Source: Rhodocyclaceae bacterium
Lineage (GTDB): Bacteria; Pseudomonadota; Gammaproteobacteria; Burkholderiales; Rhodocyclaceae
NCBI GenBank assembly: GCA_016704145.1
Contig: JADJAS010000003.1
Coordinates: 121,967-185,966 of the forward strand
DNA: 64,000 bases
Direction: 5' to 3'
This document shows positions 55,093-63,700 of this stretch, in pieces (position 1 is the first letter of the stretch; each line of letters begins with the position of its first letter). The notes under the pieces are model-generated. The model saw nothing but the letters and a program-made list of their open reading frames with translations, ran no database searches and had not been told where the DNA came from. A program made the position numbers and the translations under genes.

Positions 55093-55356
55093 GCGCCCGC
55101 TGGCGCTGGCTGCTGCACCGGCAAACACAGCAGATGCCATCGGCAACTTAGCCTTTGCCGAGTTTGCAAAATTTCACCGTGCCAAGCGGGGTCTACACCG
55201 CTGGCGCTCCCTCATGCGCCAATAGAATCGCCCGGCCTGGAATTGCCCGGCGGCGGCGTTGGCATGACATCGTGCTACCGCGCGTCGGTTCCGGCCCAGG
55301 TAGGACGCGGCCGCAACCCCGACCTGCCTTTCCCATCCGAATCGGAGAACACCCAC

Positions 55357-56121
55357 ATGAAATCGATGATACGCATTGCCGCCAGCAGCGCGGTTTGGCT
55401 CCTCGCCACCGGCACCCTTCACGCCCAGACACCGCCGACGGCCGACGGCAACTGGCGCGGCACCCTCGGCGCCGGCGCGACCCTGACGTCGGGCAACACG
55501 CGCTCTTCCGCCGTCAGCATCAACGGCGAGGCCGTGCGACAGACGGCGGACGACAAGCTGCGCTTCTACGGCACCTCGCTGTACGGCAAGGTCAATGGCG
55601 ACACGACCGCCAATCTGTGGCGCCTTGGCGGCCGCTATGATCACGACATCAACCCGCGGCTGTTCGCCTTCGGCGGCCTTGATTTCGAGCGGGACAAGAT
55701 CGGCAACCTCAAACTGCGCTCGTCCCTGGGCGGCGGCCTTGGCCTGCACGTCATCCGCGAGCCCCAGACCACCTTCGACATCTTCGGCGGTCTCGGCTAT
55801 GTCACCGACAAATACTATGCGCCGATCTCGGTCGCCGGCGACCTCCGCAGCCGCTATTCCCGTCCGGAATTGCTGCTCGGCGAGGAATCGACCCACAAGT
55901 TGTCGGCGAACACCTCGTTCCGCCAACGCCTGGTCGTTTATCCCAATCTCGACGACCGCGGCGAGTACCGTTCCGTGTTCGACGCCGGACTGGCGGTCGC
56001 CATGTCGAGCAAGTTGAGCCTCACGGTGGGATTGCAGAACCGCTACAACACCGATCCCGGCATCGGCGTCAAGAAGAGCGACACCCTGTTCATCACCGGC
56101 ATCGCCATGAAGATCGACTGA
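55357..56121 (+). CDS. DUF481 outer-membrane beta-barrel protein
   Basis: A 254-residue protein with a signal peptide ending at LHAQ (about residue 24) and alternating beta-strand pattern. WRGTLGAGATLTSGNTRSS is the typical start of the mature DUF481 domain (YdiY-like), and the C-terminus ends in a strand, FITGIAMKID. The function of the family is unknown. GGAGA lies before the ATG. The 264-bp region before it shows no gene. Confidence 0.88.
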   Translation: MKSMIRIAASSAVWLLATGTLHAQTPPTADGNWRGTLGAGATLTSGNTRSSAVSINGEAVRQTADDKLRFYGTSLYGKVNGDTTANLWRLGGRYDHDINPRLFAFGGLDFERDKIGNLKLRSSLGGGLGLHVIREPQTTFDIFGGLGYVTDKYYAPISVAGDLRSRYSRPELLLGEESTHKLSANTSFRQRLVVYPNLDDRGEYRSVFDAGLAVAMSSKLSLTVGLQNRYNTDPGIGVKKSDTLFITGIAMKID

Positions 56122-56171
56122 TCCGCGCGTCGGCGGGACGCGGTTGCGCGCCGCCGGCTGACGGCGCGACC

Positions 56172-57341
56172 TCAGTCCTTGCCGAAGATCACGGCGCCGG
56201 TAGGAACCCCGACGCCGCTCGATACCAGCACGTGCTCGACCTTGTCCGGTTGGTTGCAGGAGGTGCCGCGAATCAGCCGGACGCCTTCCGCGACGTTGTT
56301 GAGGCCGTGCGCATAGGATTCCGACAACAGACCGCCATGCGTGTTGTTGGGCAGGCGCCCGCCCAGGCGCAGATTGCCGGCCGCAACGAAATCCTTGGCC
56401 TCGCCGCGCTTGCAGAAGCCGAAGGACTCCAGTTGCATGATCACCTCGGGCGTGAAGGCATCGTAGAGGCAGGCGGCGTCGATGTCGTCCGGCCCGAGCC
56501 CGGACATCGCATAGACGCGGCGCGCCGCGAATTCCATTTCCGGCAGGCAGTCGAGTTCGTCCCGGTAGAAGCTGGTCATCTGTTCCTGGCCCCGGGTCGA
56601 TGCCTGCGTCACGCCCCGAATCACGGCGGGCTTGTGCCGCAGGTCGCGCGCGCGCTCGGTGCTGGTCACCAGCAGCGCCACCCCGCAATCCGTTTCCAGG
56701 CAGCAATCGTGGATGCGCAGCGATTCGGTGATCCGCTTGGAGTTCATGTACTCCTCCAGCGTCAGCGGCTTGCCGTAATTCAGCGCGTTCGGATTGTTCA
56801 ACGCGAAATTGCGCTGGGCAATCGCCACTTCCGCCAGGTGCTCGGCCGTGACGCCATACAGGTTCATGTACTTGTTGGCGATCATCGACACCCACGATGC
56901 CGGCGTCACCATGCCATAGGCCATGTACCACGACCAGTGAATCAGGTCGGAGCTGATGATGTTGCCCGACACACCCTGCCCCATGCGCTGCCCCGACCGG
57001 CCGTTCATGGCGCGCCAGATGACGACGTTCGTCGCCGCGCCGCTGGTGATGGCCATGGCCGCCTGCTGCACCAGCCCGACGGCGGCGCCGCCGCCATAGT
57101 TGATCTTGGCAAACATGGTGAGCTCGCCCAGCCCCACGGCGCGCGCGACCTCCACTTCGTCGTTGGTCTCGAGCGTGTAGGTGACCAGGCCATCCACGTC
57201 GCCCGGCGCGACGCCGGCATCATCGAGGCACTTGCTGATCGCCTCGCACGCCAGCGCCAGTTCCGAAACGCCCGAATTGCGGGTGATCGCCGTCGCGCCG
57301 ATGCCGGCCACCGCCGCCTGGTTCTTCATGCTGATCGGCAT
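56172..57341 (-). CDS. Thiolase-like lipid-transfer protein
   Basis: A 389-residue member of the SCP2-thiolase/lipid-transfer group (Ltp-like). AVAGIGATAITRNSG opens the fold and LYDAFTPEVIMQLE and THGGLLSESYAHGLNN are conserved blocks. The catalytic Cys of true thiolases is not seen at the usual place, where NYGGGAAVGLVQQAA stands instead. Some members act with a DUF35 partner as aldolases that remove steroid or bile-acid side chains; here the DUF35 gene overlaps the 5' side with a 2-bp gap. No other steroid genes are in view, so the substrate is open. Confidence 0.85.
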   Translation of the reverse strand: MPISMKNQAAVAGIGATAITRNSGVSELALACEAISKCLDDAGVAPGDVDGLVTYTLETNDEVEVARAVGLGELTMFAKINYGGGAAVGLVQQAAMAITSGAATNVVIWRAMNGRSGQRMGQGVSGNIISSDLIHWSWYMAYGMVTPASWVSMIANKYMNLYGVTAEHLAEVAIAQRNFALNNPNALNYGKPLTLEEYMNSKRITESLRIHDCCLETDCGVALLVTSTERARDLRHKPAVIRGVTQASTRGQEQMTSFYRDELDCLPEMEFAARRVYAMSGLGPDDIDAACLYDAFTPEVIMQLESFGFCKRGEAKDFVAAGNLRLGGRLPNNTHGGLLSESYAHGLNNVAEGVRLIRGTSCNQPDKVEHVLVSSGVGVPTGAVIFGKD

Positions 57342-57343
57342 GG

Positions 57344-57760
57344 TCACTGCCCTCCCGTCGCGGCCGGGCGGAACATGGGCAGCCTGAAGCCGTCCGGATC
57401 CTCGTGGATGAACGCCGTGACGGTCATGCCAAACCGGACATCTTCCGGAGCGCAATCCTTGAGTTCGGCGGTAATGCGCACGCCCTCGTCGAGATCGACC
57501 AGCACGATGATCAGCGGATATTCGTATCCCGGAAACCGCGGATGGTAGAGAACCGTGTAGCTGGCGACCGTGCCCCTCCCGCTGGCGGCGACATGGTCCC
57601 ACTCCAGGGTCCGGCATTCGCTGCACATCGGCCGCGGCGGGTGCCGCAGCGTGCCGCATTTCGCACAGCGCTGGATCGCCAGCACGCCCTCGGCCGCCCG
57701 TTGCCACCACCAGCCGTTGTCATGCCCCATCGGCGGCTTGATGCGTCCGGTTATTGTCAT
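57344..57760 (-). CDS. DUF35 zinc-ribbon OB-fold protein
   Basis: A 138-residue partner protein. The N-terminal helix NGWWWQRAAEGVLAIQRC, a rubredoxin-like zinc ribbon (CAKCG and CSEC) and an OB fold are visible. Such proteins form heteromers with thiolase-like partners. The ATG at 57760 is the first gene of a two-gene operon with the thiolase-like protein. Confidence 0.88.
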   Translation of the reverse strand: MTITGRIKPPMGHDNGWWWQRAAEGVLAIQRCAKCGTLRHPPRPMCSECRTLEWDHVAASGRGTVASYTVLYHPRFPGYEYPLIIVLVDLDEGVRITAELKDCAPEDVRFGMTVTAFIHEDPDGFRLPMFRPAATGGQ

Positions 57761-57841
57761 TTTCCTCTATCCCCTAGATTCGTCTCGCTGAGTGACTATA
57801 GCAGGCACTCATGGATATCCTTGGTCAACAGGTAGAGATGA

Positions 57842-58240
57842 CAGGGCAATCGCATTTAGCGTAGCGGAGCGAGGCCGAGCAATGAAGCGCGATAGTCAGG
57901 TAGGCGGTCTGCTGTTTTGCGACGAGAACGGAGGTTGCGCTTGGGATACTGGGAGTCCTGGCGCAGCAAGGCGAGGGCGAACTTGCGCAGGGCGGCGAAA
58001 TTGTGGGGCGCGTGGTCTTTGCGGATACGGCAGTCATCCTCGCGGAACGTGACGTCGAGGACCCAATGCAGGCTGTTCTCGAAGCCCCAGTGCCTGCGCG
58101 ACGCCTTGGCGAAAAACTCGGCGGTCGTCACACCCTTGCTGCCGATGTAGAAGGCGCGCTCCCTGGAGGCCGTACCGTTGATTTCTCGCCGTCGCTCGAT
58201 CATGCCAACACCGGCCAGCTTGGGCCAGTGTTCCCGGAGC
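57842..58240 (-). pseudogene. ISAs1-family transposase, C-terminal remnant
   Basis: About 130 residues match the end of an ISAs1/H-repeat transposase: REINGTASRERAFYIGSKG, RRHWGFENSLHWVLDVTF (with REDDCRIRKDHAPHN after it) and ALRKFALALLRQD. The N-terminal two thirds are missing. CAGGGCAATCGC at 57842 may be the terminal repeat of the element. The coding remnant ends at a stop at 57856. Confidence 0.75.
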
Positions 58241-58369
58241 TTCTGGTTTAGCCCGGACATTTCATCAGTGCTTCGCCGAGGCGGAGGCATCGATGCGAAA
58301 TGAGTAGTTGGTGGAGCGGGGGGGGGGTTGTGCCCGAGAAATGGGTGGTTGGACAGATTTTGGGCAAAC

Positions 58370-58460
58370 CTTCGTGGCGCAGCCGATCGTGATCGTTCAG
58401 GTCCTCGTAGCCGCAGCATAGGCCGTACAGGCGCTGGGCAATCAGATCCCGCAGCGGGTG
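58370..58460 (-). pseudogene. Short transposase fragment, IS1380-like
   Basis: About 30 residues, DLIAQRLYGLCCGYEDLNDH then DRLRHEGLPK, resemble the N-terminal region of IS1380-family transposases. The fragment joins other sequence on both sides, so it is an insertion or deletion scar. Between it and the ISAs1 remnant lies unassigned sequence with a run of ten G (58318-58327). Confidence 0.5.
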
Positions 58461-58990
58461 CCGTCGGTGCCCCACATCAGATTCGGCGCTTCGGTCTGAA
58501 TCGATCCTTCATGCAACGAAGGCTTGCCGTGCGGCACCCGATGCGGCGACAGCCAGGCATTTTCACGCATCAGGCGGCAGACGCGATCCTTGGACACGCG
58601 GATGTTGTGCAGGATGCGCAAACGCGCCCAGACCTTGCGGTGCCCCTCGCCGGTAAAGGGCGAGGCCGCCAGATCGGCCCGGATGGCGGCCAGCAGATCG
58701 GCGTCCGAGACTTTCGGCTTCGGCCCGCGCCGTGCCGGATGGAGTGGCACGACCCTGGCCGCCTGGCGCTGGGCATAGATCGTCGAGCGGGGAAATTCGA
58801 GCACCCGGCAGACTCGTTCCAGGCCGTAGGGCTTGCCGGCGCCCGCCGCGGCTCATCGCGACGACCTCCTGCCGACCAGCGCTTGACCTCGACCGCCGCG
58901 CAGGGGGCGCTTCCAGTCGCGCTACGCGCTCCTTCCAGCGCCCCCTGCGCAACCCCATCACCTTTCGACTCATTCAGCATTTCCCGCTCC
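58440..58990 (-). pseudogene. IS3-family transposase remnant, frameshifted
   Basis: The piece 58450-58830 reads GLERVCRVLEFPRSTIYAQ, then GHRKVWARLRILHNIRVSKD and VCRLMRENAWLSPHR, the N-terminal part of an IS3-type orfB, cut off after NLMWGTDGT. Upstream, an orfA-like part (VKRWSAG, RQEVVAMSRGG) is spread over different frames. The catalytic DDE core is lost, so the element is dead. Confidence 0.65.
58898..58950. repeat. Perfect 14-bp inverted repeat inside the IS remnant
   Basis: GCGCAGGGGGCGCT at 58898-58911 and AGCGCCCCCTGCGC at 58937-58950 form a strong stem with a 25-nt loop. It lies in the orfA-like region; its role is unknown. Confidence 0.7.
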
Positions 58991-59051
58991 TTCTTCAGAC
59001 ACGTCTATTTACCCCAATTTCGTGTCCAAAAGAATTGCGGGCGGGGCAGAC

Positions 59052-59086
59052 TTGCCGCCAGACGACAGTGGTGCCATAATGGCACC
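59052..59086 (+). promoter_or_regulatory. Promoter and operator of the toxin-antitoxin operon
   Basis: TTGCCG (59052-59057), a 17-bp spacer and CATAAT (59075-59080) form a sigma-70 type promoter. The -10 box sits in the middle of a perfect palindrome, GGTGCCAT-A-ATGGCACC (59070-59086), the likely site where the antitoxin or the TA complex binds and shuts off transcription. Confidence 0.75.
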
Positions 59087-59120
59087 GCAACTGATGGTCG
59101 CCTTTTAAAGGAGTATGCCA

Positions 59121-59447
59121 ATGACCGCTACCGCTGTCGAACGGGGACGGGTTTCCGCCCGGGTACCGGCACAGGTGCAAGAAACACTTGAGCTGGCAGC
59201 CGCGATGGTCGGTGCTACCGTCAATCAATTCATGGTCCAAACGGCTTTACGCGAAGCCGAACGCATCATTGAACAGGAATGGGTGATTCGCCTGTCCGCC
59301 CGTGATGCCGAGATGTTCATTCAGGCATTGGAAAGTCCACCGCCACCGAATGCCAAGTTGAAGGCGGCTCTGCAACACTATCAGGATGCCAAACGGGACG
59401 ATGAAGGTACAAGCTTTAGCTGGCAACCACGGCCGAAAGGAGTTTGA
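59121..59447 (+). CDS. DUF1778 antitoxin (TacA-like)
   Basis: A 108-residue antitoxin with an N-terminal ribbon-helix-helix DNA-binding part (RVSARVPAQVQETLELAAA) and a C-terminal tail (LPSP-like SPPPPNAKLKAAL) that would wrap the toxin. AAGGAG lies 7 nt before the ATG at 59121; an ATG at 59115 is too close to it. It overlaps the toxin gene by 47 nt, and the palindrome just upstream fits autoregulation. Confidence 0.92.
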   Translation: MTATAVERGRVSARVPAQVQETLELAAAMVGATVNQFMVQTALREAERIIEQEWVIRLSARDAEMFIQALESPPPPNAKLKAALQHYQDAKRDDEGTSFSWQPRPKGV

Positions 59448-59919
59448 TTGCGGCGTCGAGGCATTGAATCTCTGGCTTCGACAGACCGCATTGCAACACC
59501 AAGCAAAAGGTATCTCGCGGACTTTCGTTGCAGTTCCATCGAATGCAGGAGAGGTCGAGGACTACCTTTTAGCCGGTTATGGCGATATTGGGGAGTCCAG
59601 TATTCTCGGCTTTTTTGCCTTGGCATCAGCCTTCGTATTGGCCGATGATCTAGCACCTGAACTGGTCAAGCGCTATCCTCGCCAGATTCCTGTTACCCGC
59701 TTTGGACGACTGGCCATTCGGTCCGATCTACAGGGACAGGGGCTCGGGAAGCTGTTGCTGGCGGATGCAGTAACCCGTTCCCGAAACGCCGCTTTGTCGG
59801 TGGGCAGCGCCGGGATTTTCGTTGATGCCAAGAATGCCACCGCCGCCAAGTTTTACGCTGAATACGGCTTTATGGTGTGCAAAGAGCAGCCTCTGAAGCT
59901 GTACTTGCCGATGTGGTGA
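59401..59919 (+). CDS. GNAT toxin (TacT-like)
   Basis: A 172-residue GCN5-type acetyltransferase. TacT-type toxins acetylate the amino group of aminoacyl-tRNA and block translation. FDCGVEALNLWLRQTA is the usual N-terminal block, GRLAIRSDLQGQGLGKLLL is the acetyl-CoA motif, and the catalytic Tyr is in FYAEYGFMV. An ATG at 59386 would add five residues. The pair looks intact, unlike its surroundings. Confidence 0.92.
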   Translation: MKVQALAGNHGRKEFDCGVEALNLWLRQTALQHQAKGISRTFVAVPSNAGEVEDYLLAGYGDIGESSILGFFALASAFVLADDLAPELVKRYPRQIPVTRFGRLAIRSDLQGQGLGKLLLADAVTRSRNAALSVGSAGIFVDAKNATAAKFYAEYGFMVCKEQPLKLYLPMW

Positions 59920-60261
59920 TCCTCAATACGAATAGTACCGAAAGGCTATGTAATTATTCCACTCTGTGAAACGCTACCGAATCATTCCCACTCGATTGTC
60001 AATAGCAACCTCTATCGCTAGTGTTTACGCCACTTTCCATGGGGCCAATCTGCTTGATACCGTTGCCGATACCGTCAATTTCCCTCGCCTTGTACGCGGT
60101 GGCTGCAGACAAGTCCCAGGAGGCTTCACTCCGTCTCAGGCGCGCCCACTGATAGGGATGCTTGGCCGTGCCGGCAATCCGATCCGCCGAGCAACGCATA
60201 AAACGAGCGCTTTTTGGCGCGGAGATGGACTCAATTGAAGGCGACCACTCCAGCGCATCGA
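59920..60261. other. Intergenic stretch between the TA module and the qat remnant
   Basis: No recognisable gene. A minus-strand frame from 60199 to 59999 (RIAGTAKHPYQWARLRRSE) has no family I can name. The stretch includes the guaA-like end described separately. Confidence 0.5.
59984..60001 (-). other. guaA 3'-end-like attachment sequence
   Basis: Read on the minus strand these 18 bases encode Thr-Ile-Glu-Trp-Glu-stop, the conserved C-terminus of GMP synthase. The 3' end of guaA is a well known integration site for genomic islands, which leave such a copy as a direct repeat. The rest of guaA is absent, so this would be the distal att copy. No second copy or integrase is seen in the window. 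Confidence 0.4.
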
Positions 60262-61027
60262 TTATCTACTATCTTGAGCCAAGTTTTGCACTCTCTCCCT
60301 GCAGCCAGTGACCAAGCCGCGCAGGTTGGCATGCAACAGCTTGTCCACGTCCGGCTGAGGCATGTTCCAAAGGTCAGCTAGACCTGCGGTAGCCCTTGCT
60401 GCATCCCATGGTTTAGCGCTCTCGCCGTCAAGCTTAGCGAATGGACCGTCAGTCTCTGTCAAAACGCGTTCTTTGGGCATAGCACGCGCTAGACCTCGTG
60501 CCTTCTCGGCCGTCAACATTGCCGGACCGACGCTGAACCAGCAGCCCAGCGCGACTGCGCGCTCAAGCTCACGTGGGCTACCAGAGAACCAGTGCAGGAT
60601 CGGCGTGCCAGCGCCTTGAAAAGCTTCCAGACGATCAAGCACCGCCGAAGTGGCGCGGCGGCTGTGTATAGACAAAATTCGTCCGCCTGCGGCCTTGCAG
60701 GCCCCAGTATGTGGTCGAAGACTGCCAACTGTGCCTGCCAATGCTGTTTGTATTCGGGACTTCCATCAAGGCCGATTTCGCCCACGTACATCACTTGAGG
60801 CAAGTATTCGTCAAACAAGTCCAACTCGCCAAAACGCAAGTGCGCAAGTTGCGGATGGAGTCCCAGCGCTGTCCGAATCCGCGAGCCAGCCTGAACGAGT
60901 GCGGACGTCCCTTTCCATGCGCTTGGCGTCGTTGTGACGGATAGCACATACATCCCGCGGGCCGAGATTTCACGCACCACTGACAGCGGATCGGGGTACA
61001 GTCCAAATGGGCGTGGAAATCAATCAT
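60262..61027 (-). pseudogene. qatD: Decayed qatD (TatD-like nuclease of the QatABCD system)
   Basis: Starts MIDFHAHLD; a one-base loss near 61,000 moves the reading frame to VREISARGMYVLSVTTTPSA, and a second one near 60,705 moves it to GGRILSIHSRRA. The remaining TatD signatures are FHAHLD, GEIGLDGSPE, HSRRA, HWFSGS and LTETDGPF. The start overlaps the qatC stop (ATGA). The QatABCD system was shown to protect against phage; in it QatD is the TatD-like part. This copy cannot give a full protein as read. Confidence 0.75.
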
Positions 61028-62090
61028 CGGACACCCTGCGCGAGCATCAGTGCTTCTATCTCGGCAAGTCCTCGTTCAACCGTATTTGCAAGTGCTTGCT
61101 TGTCCGTCACGGAAACCGGAGCTAATGGTTGAGCCGAGCCACCTCGCCGTGCCCTGCTTCTCGCCGTTCGGCAATTCCGATCAACGCTGATCGCACGTCA
61201 TCAAACCCGGCATGCTCATCGTCGTCGAGAGCCAAGTTGCCGTACTTAGTTCGTCGGGTCCTGGCCCCTCCACGCAAGGAATGCGCGCGACCAACTTGGC
61301 AAGGCGCATCTACCGCACTGGATTTGTAGCCAATCGCACAAAGCGGCCGCAACTTGTCGTCTGATGAGGCATAGAGCGCCGAGCGGTTCCTGATTCAAAC
61401 ATTCCCGAAGCATTTCGCCTTTGGTCTTGAACCGATAGGGATTGACGATGCGCACCCGCAATCCCCTGCTGCATCGAGCACCTGCTGAAGAAGCGCGAAA
61501 ACAGCGGGATGTGTCGTTCGCGATGCTCAGACTTCCGATCCTGCCGCCAGTCAAAGGGCGGGTTGAGGGCGATAGAAGCCGTTCTCACAAACGTACAGCG
61601 TCACCTCATCGCCAGCGTGGTAACGAGCCAGCGTGGTAGCCATCAAAACGCCGTACGCCAAAAAAATAATTGATCGTGCGCGTTGTGATGGCGGATTCTC
61701 GGGATCAGGTACGTCGGCGTTGTGATTCGCCTGAAAGTGCCGTAGCCCGCCACCTATCTCAGCAGCAAAAGCAACCTGTTTCTCGCCATCGCCTCGCACC
61801 ATTTGGCTGACAGCAAGAGCTTTTTTTCCTTGCGTTGCTAGGTCAATCGCCCCAATGTAGCTATCGAGCCCGCCCGATAGCAGAACGACGCAGTCCTCGT
61901 TTGGATGCTCCGGGTGACGATCAGGTTGAGGAAGGATGCCGCCCTCCACGAACCGCAATGTCCATCGATCCGTGCTTAAGTAGGCTAGGAGTTGCTGCAT
62001 TGCCTGGACGTTCGCATTCCAAAACGGCGCATCTACAACTGACACCGTTAAGTCGAACTCTCTCGTCCAGCCGTCGGGCTACGCTCACGG
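61024..62090 (-). pseudogene. qatC: Decayed qatC (QueC-like protein of the QatABCD system)
   Basis: The PP-loop CVVLLSGGLDSYIGAIDLA is in the longest frame (to 61551). The rest continues in other frames: GGRIGSLSIAND, RVRIVNPYRFKTKGEMLREC, a zinc-type CGRC remnant, LALDDDEHAGFDDVRSALIG, and at the end TDKQALANTVERGLAEIEAL. Extra T bases near 61,590 and 61,555 explain two of the breaks. The N-terminus next to qatB seems shortened. The protein is QueC-like, and its substrate in defence is not known. Confidence 0.72.
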
Positions 62091-62845
62091 TGCCCGGCAA
62101 GATCTGCTGACACGACAGCCAAAGCCAGGGCCAGAAGATCCCAAGCGCGCGGTGCAGGGGCGACCTTCTCCCGCATGATCGCGTACTTTAGCGCAGCGCC
62201 CACCGACCCGCGCATAGGATCGCCAGAATTGCCAAGAGAACGACATCGAGATCGCTCGGAGTGCCGAGAAAGTCACAGTCGAAAGTGCGCAAGTAATCCT
62301 CGTTTCGGCGTATCCCTCTAAAGCTTGGAAAGTCTCGAAGGTGGCGCTTTGTACGATCTGCGTGACTCGTAGCGCGGCTACCCCCTGCCCGGCTTCACGC
62401 AGCCTTCTGAATGACGCGGACACCGTCTCGCGTACATACTCACGAACTTCCTTGGGGCGGCCTAAGCCGATAGCGGCGTTTGGCGCCTTCTCCCGAATCG
62501 TTCTCCCGATGTCCAGATCGATGCGACGGAATACGTCGGACGCAATAAAGCGTTCGATGGCCATCATCCGTTGTTACTTTGGTCAAAGATTGAGCAAGTC
62601 GGCATTGGAACTGATTCAACACGTCGGAGAAATCGACGCGCCGGCGCAATTGGAATAGGCTGCCGAGGTTCTGTTCCCTGGGCGGGAATCAATGGCGCGC
62701 CTTGCTCAGGTGTACCATCGGGCGGACCGCCCTCGCCCGCATCGGCACTCCCGGAAGTTGGACTGGGCAACGGAAGGTCCGGTACCCACGGGGGAACCAT
62801 AGGAACACCGGACGGCGACCCACTACTTGATTGAGACGTTCCCAT
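62090..62845 (-). pseudogene. qatB: Decayed qatB
   Basis: Starts MGTSQSSSGSPSGVPMVPPW, the usual QatB opening, after GGAGGGG. After IAPARRF the frame changes to FSDVLNQFQCRLAQSLTKVT and then to AIERFIASDVFRRIDLDIG, with REYVRETVSASFRRLREAGQ further on. At least two frameshifts are visible. QatB has no known enzymatic fold; it is required for QatABCD defence. Confidence 0.68.
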
Positions 62846-63700
62846 TTCCCCTCCTTGCCTTGATCGCGTTCTTAACCGGCTTGCCGATTTCGTCGTCCTC
62901 TCCCAAGCGGCGAACACGCTCTGGGACCAAGGCTCATCGGCAATCTTCAGGACAATACTGGGCTTGATCGAAGCGCCGGCCTTTCCTTTAAAGCCTGCTA
63001 ACCGCGACTCTGAGGTGGGTCCGGGGGCTGCCACGACCATGCAGGCATCAAAATAGCCGGCGTTCCCCATTCCTGTTCTCAAAACCGGCTCTTCCCTAAT
63101 TGGCGATCCATGATCACTGACATCTCCAGCCGAGCCAACGCGACAAGGCGGTCCTTGATGCTGGCGGACGTGTCAGGATGCTCAAAAGCCCTTCAACAAA
63201 TCAGCGGCTACGGCTGACAGACGGTCTTCCGGGGTAATCAGCGGCGCATGCTCTCGACTAACCTGAGAGAGCACCCCGCAAATCACTGGCTCCGAGTTGC
63301 GGCGGCGGACGCAACCATTCAGCGATGAACGCATCATCCCAAAGGCGCCTTCAGATCAAGTACCTCACCGGCAATGGCTCGCTGTTCCCATGGCTGGGAA
63401 GTTAGGCATGCCTCGTCCCCCCTCAGTAACGGACTTAATCAATTCGGCATGAGCTTTGGGATCACCACATCGCTCGAATAGCGGCACCTTTACATGTTCC
63501 AGTTCATCGACGCCAACGCCTTGCGCGCGCGACATTGCCATACGGGTGGATAGCGCATTCAAAAGCGTTTGATCAACCGCGGGTTGCCAGCGATACCAGT
63601 TGCCGTGGTCATTAGCGGAGCAAAGGCGATCTGCGGCGTCAAGGCGCGCAACCAACTCGTCTGGCAATTTGTCATGCGAAGACTTCTTAGAAACTTAAGG
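62823..63700 (-). pseudogene. qatA: Truncated, frameshifted qatA C-terminal part
   Basis: About 290 codons of the C-terminal part of the QatA ATPase. Pieces in order are LPDELVARLDAADRLCSAND, VPLFERCGDPKAHAELIKSV, DDAFIAEWLRPPPQLGASDL, SREHAPLITPEDRLSAVAAD and DEPWSQSVF, in several frames, ending over the qatB start. The ATP-binding N-terminal domain is absent: an in-frame stop near 63,695 marks the break. Without it the system cannot work. Confidence 0.65.
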
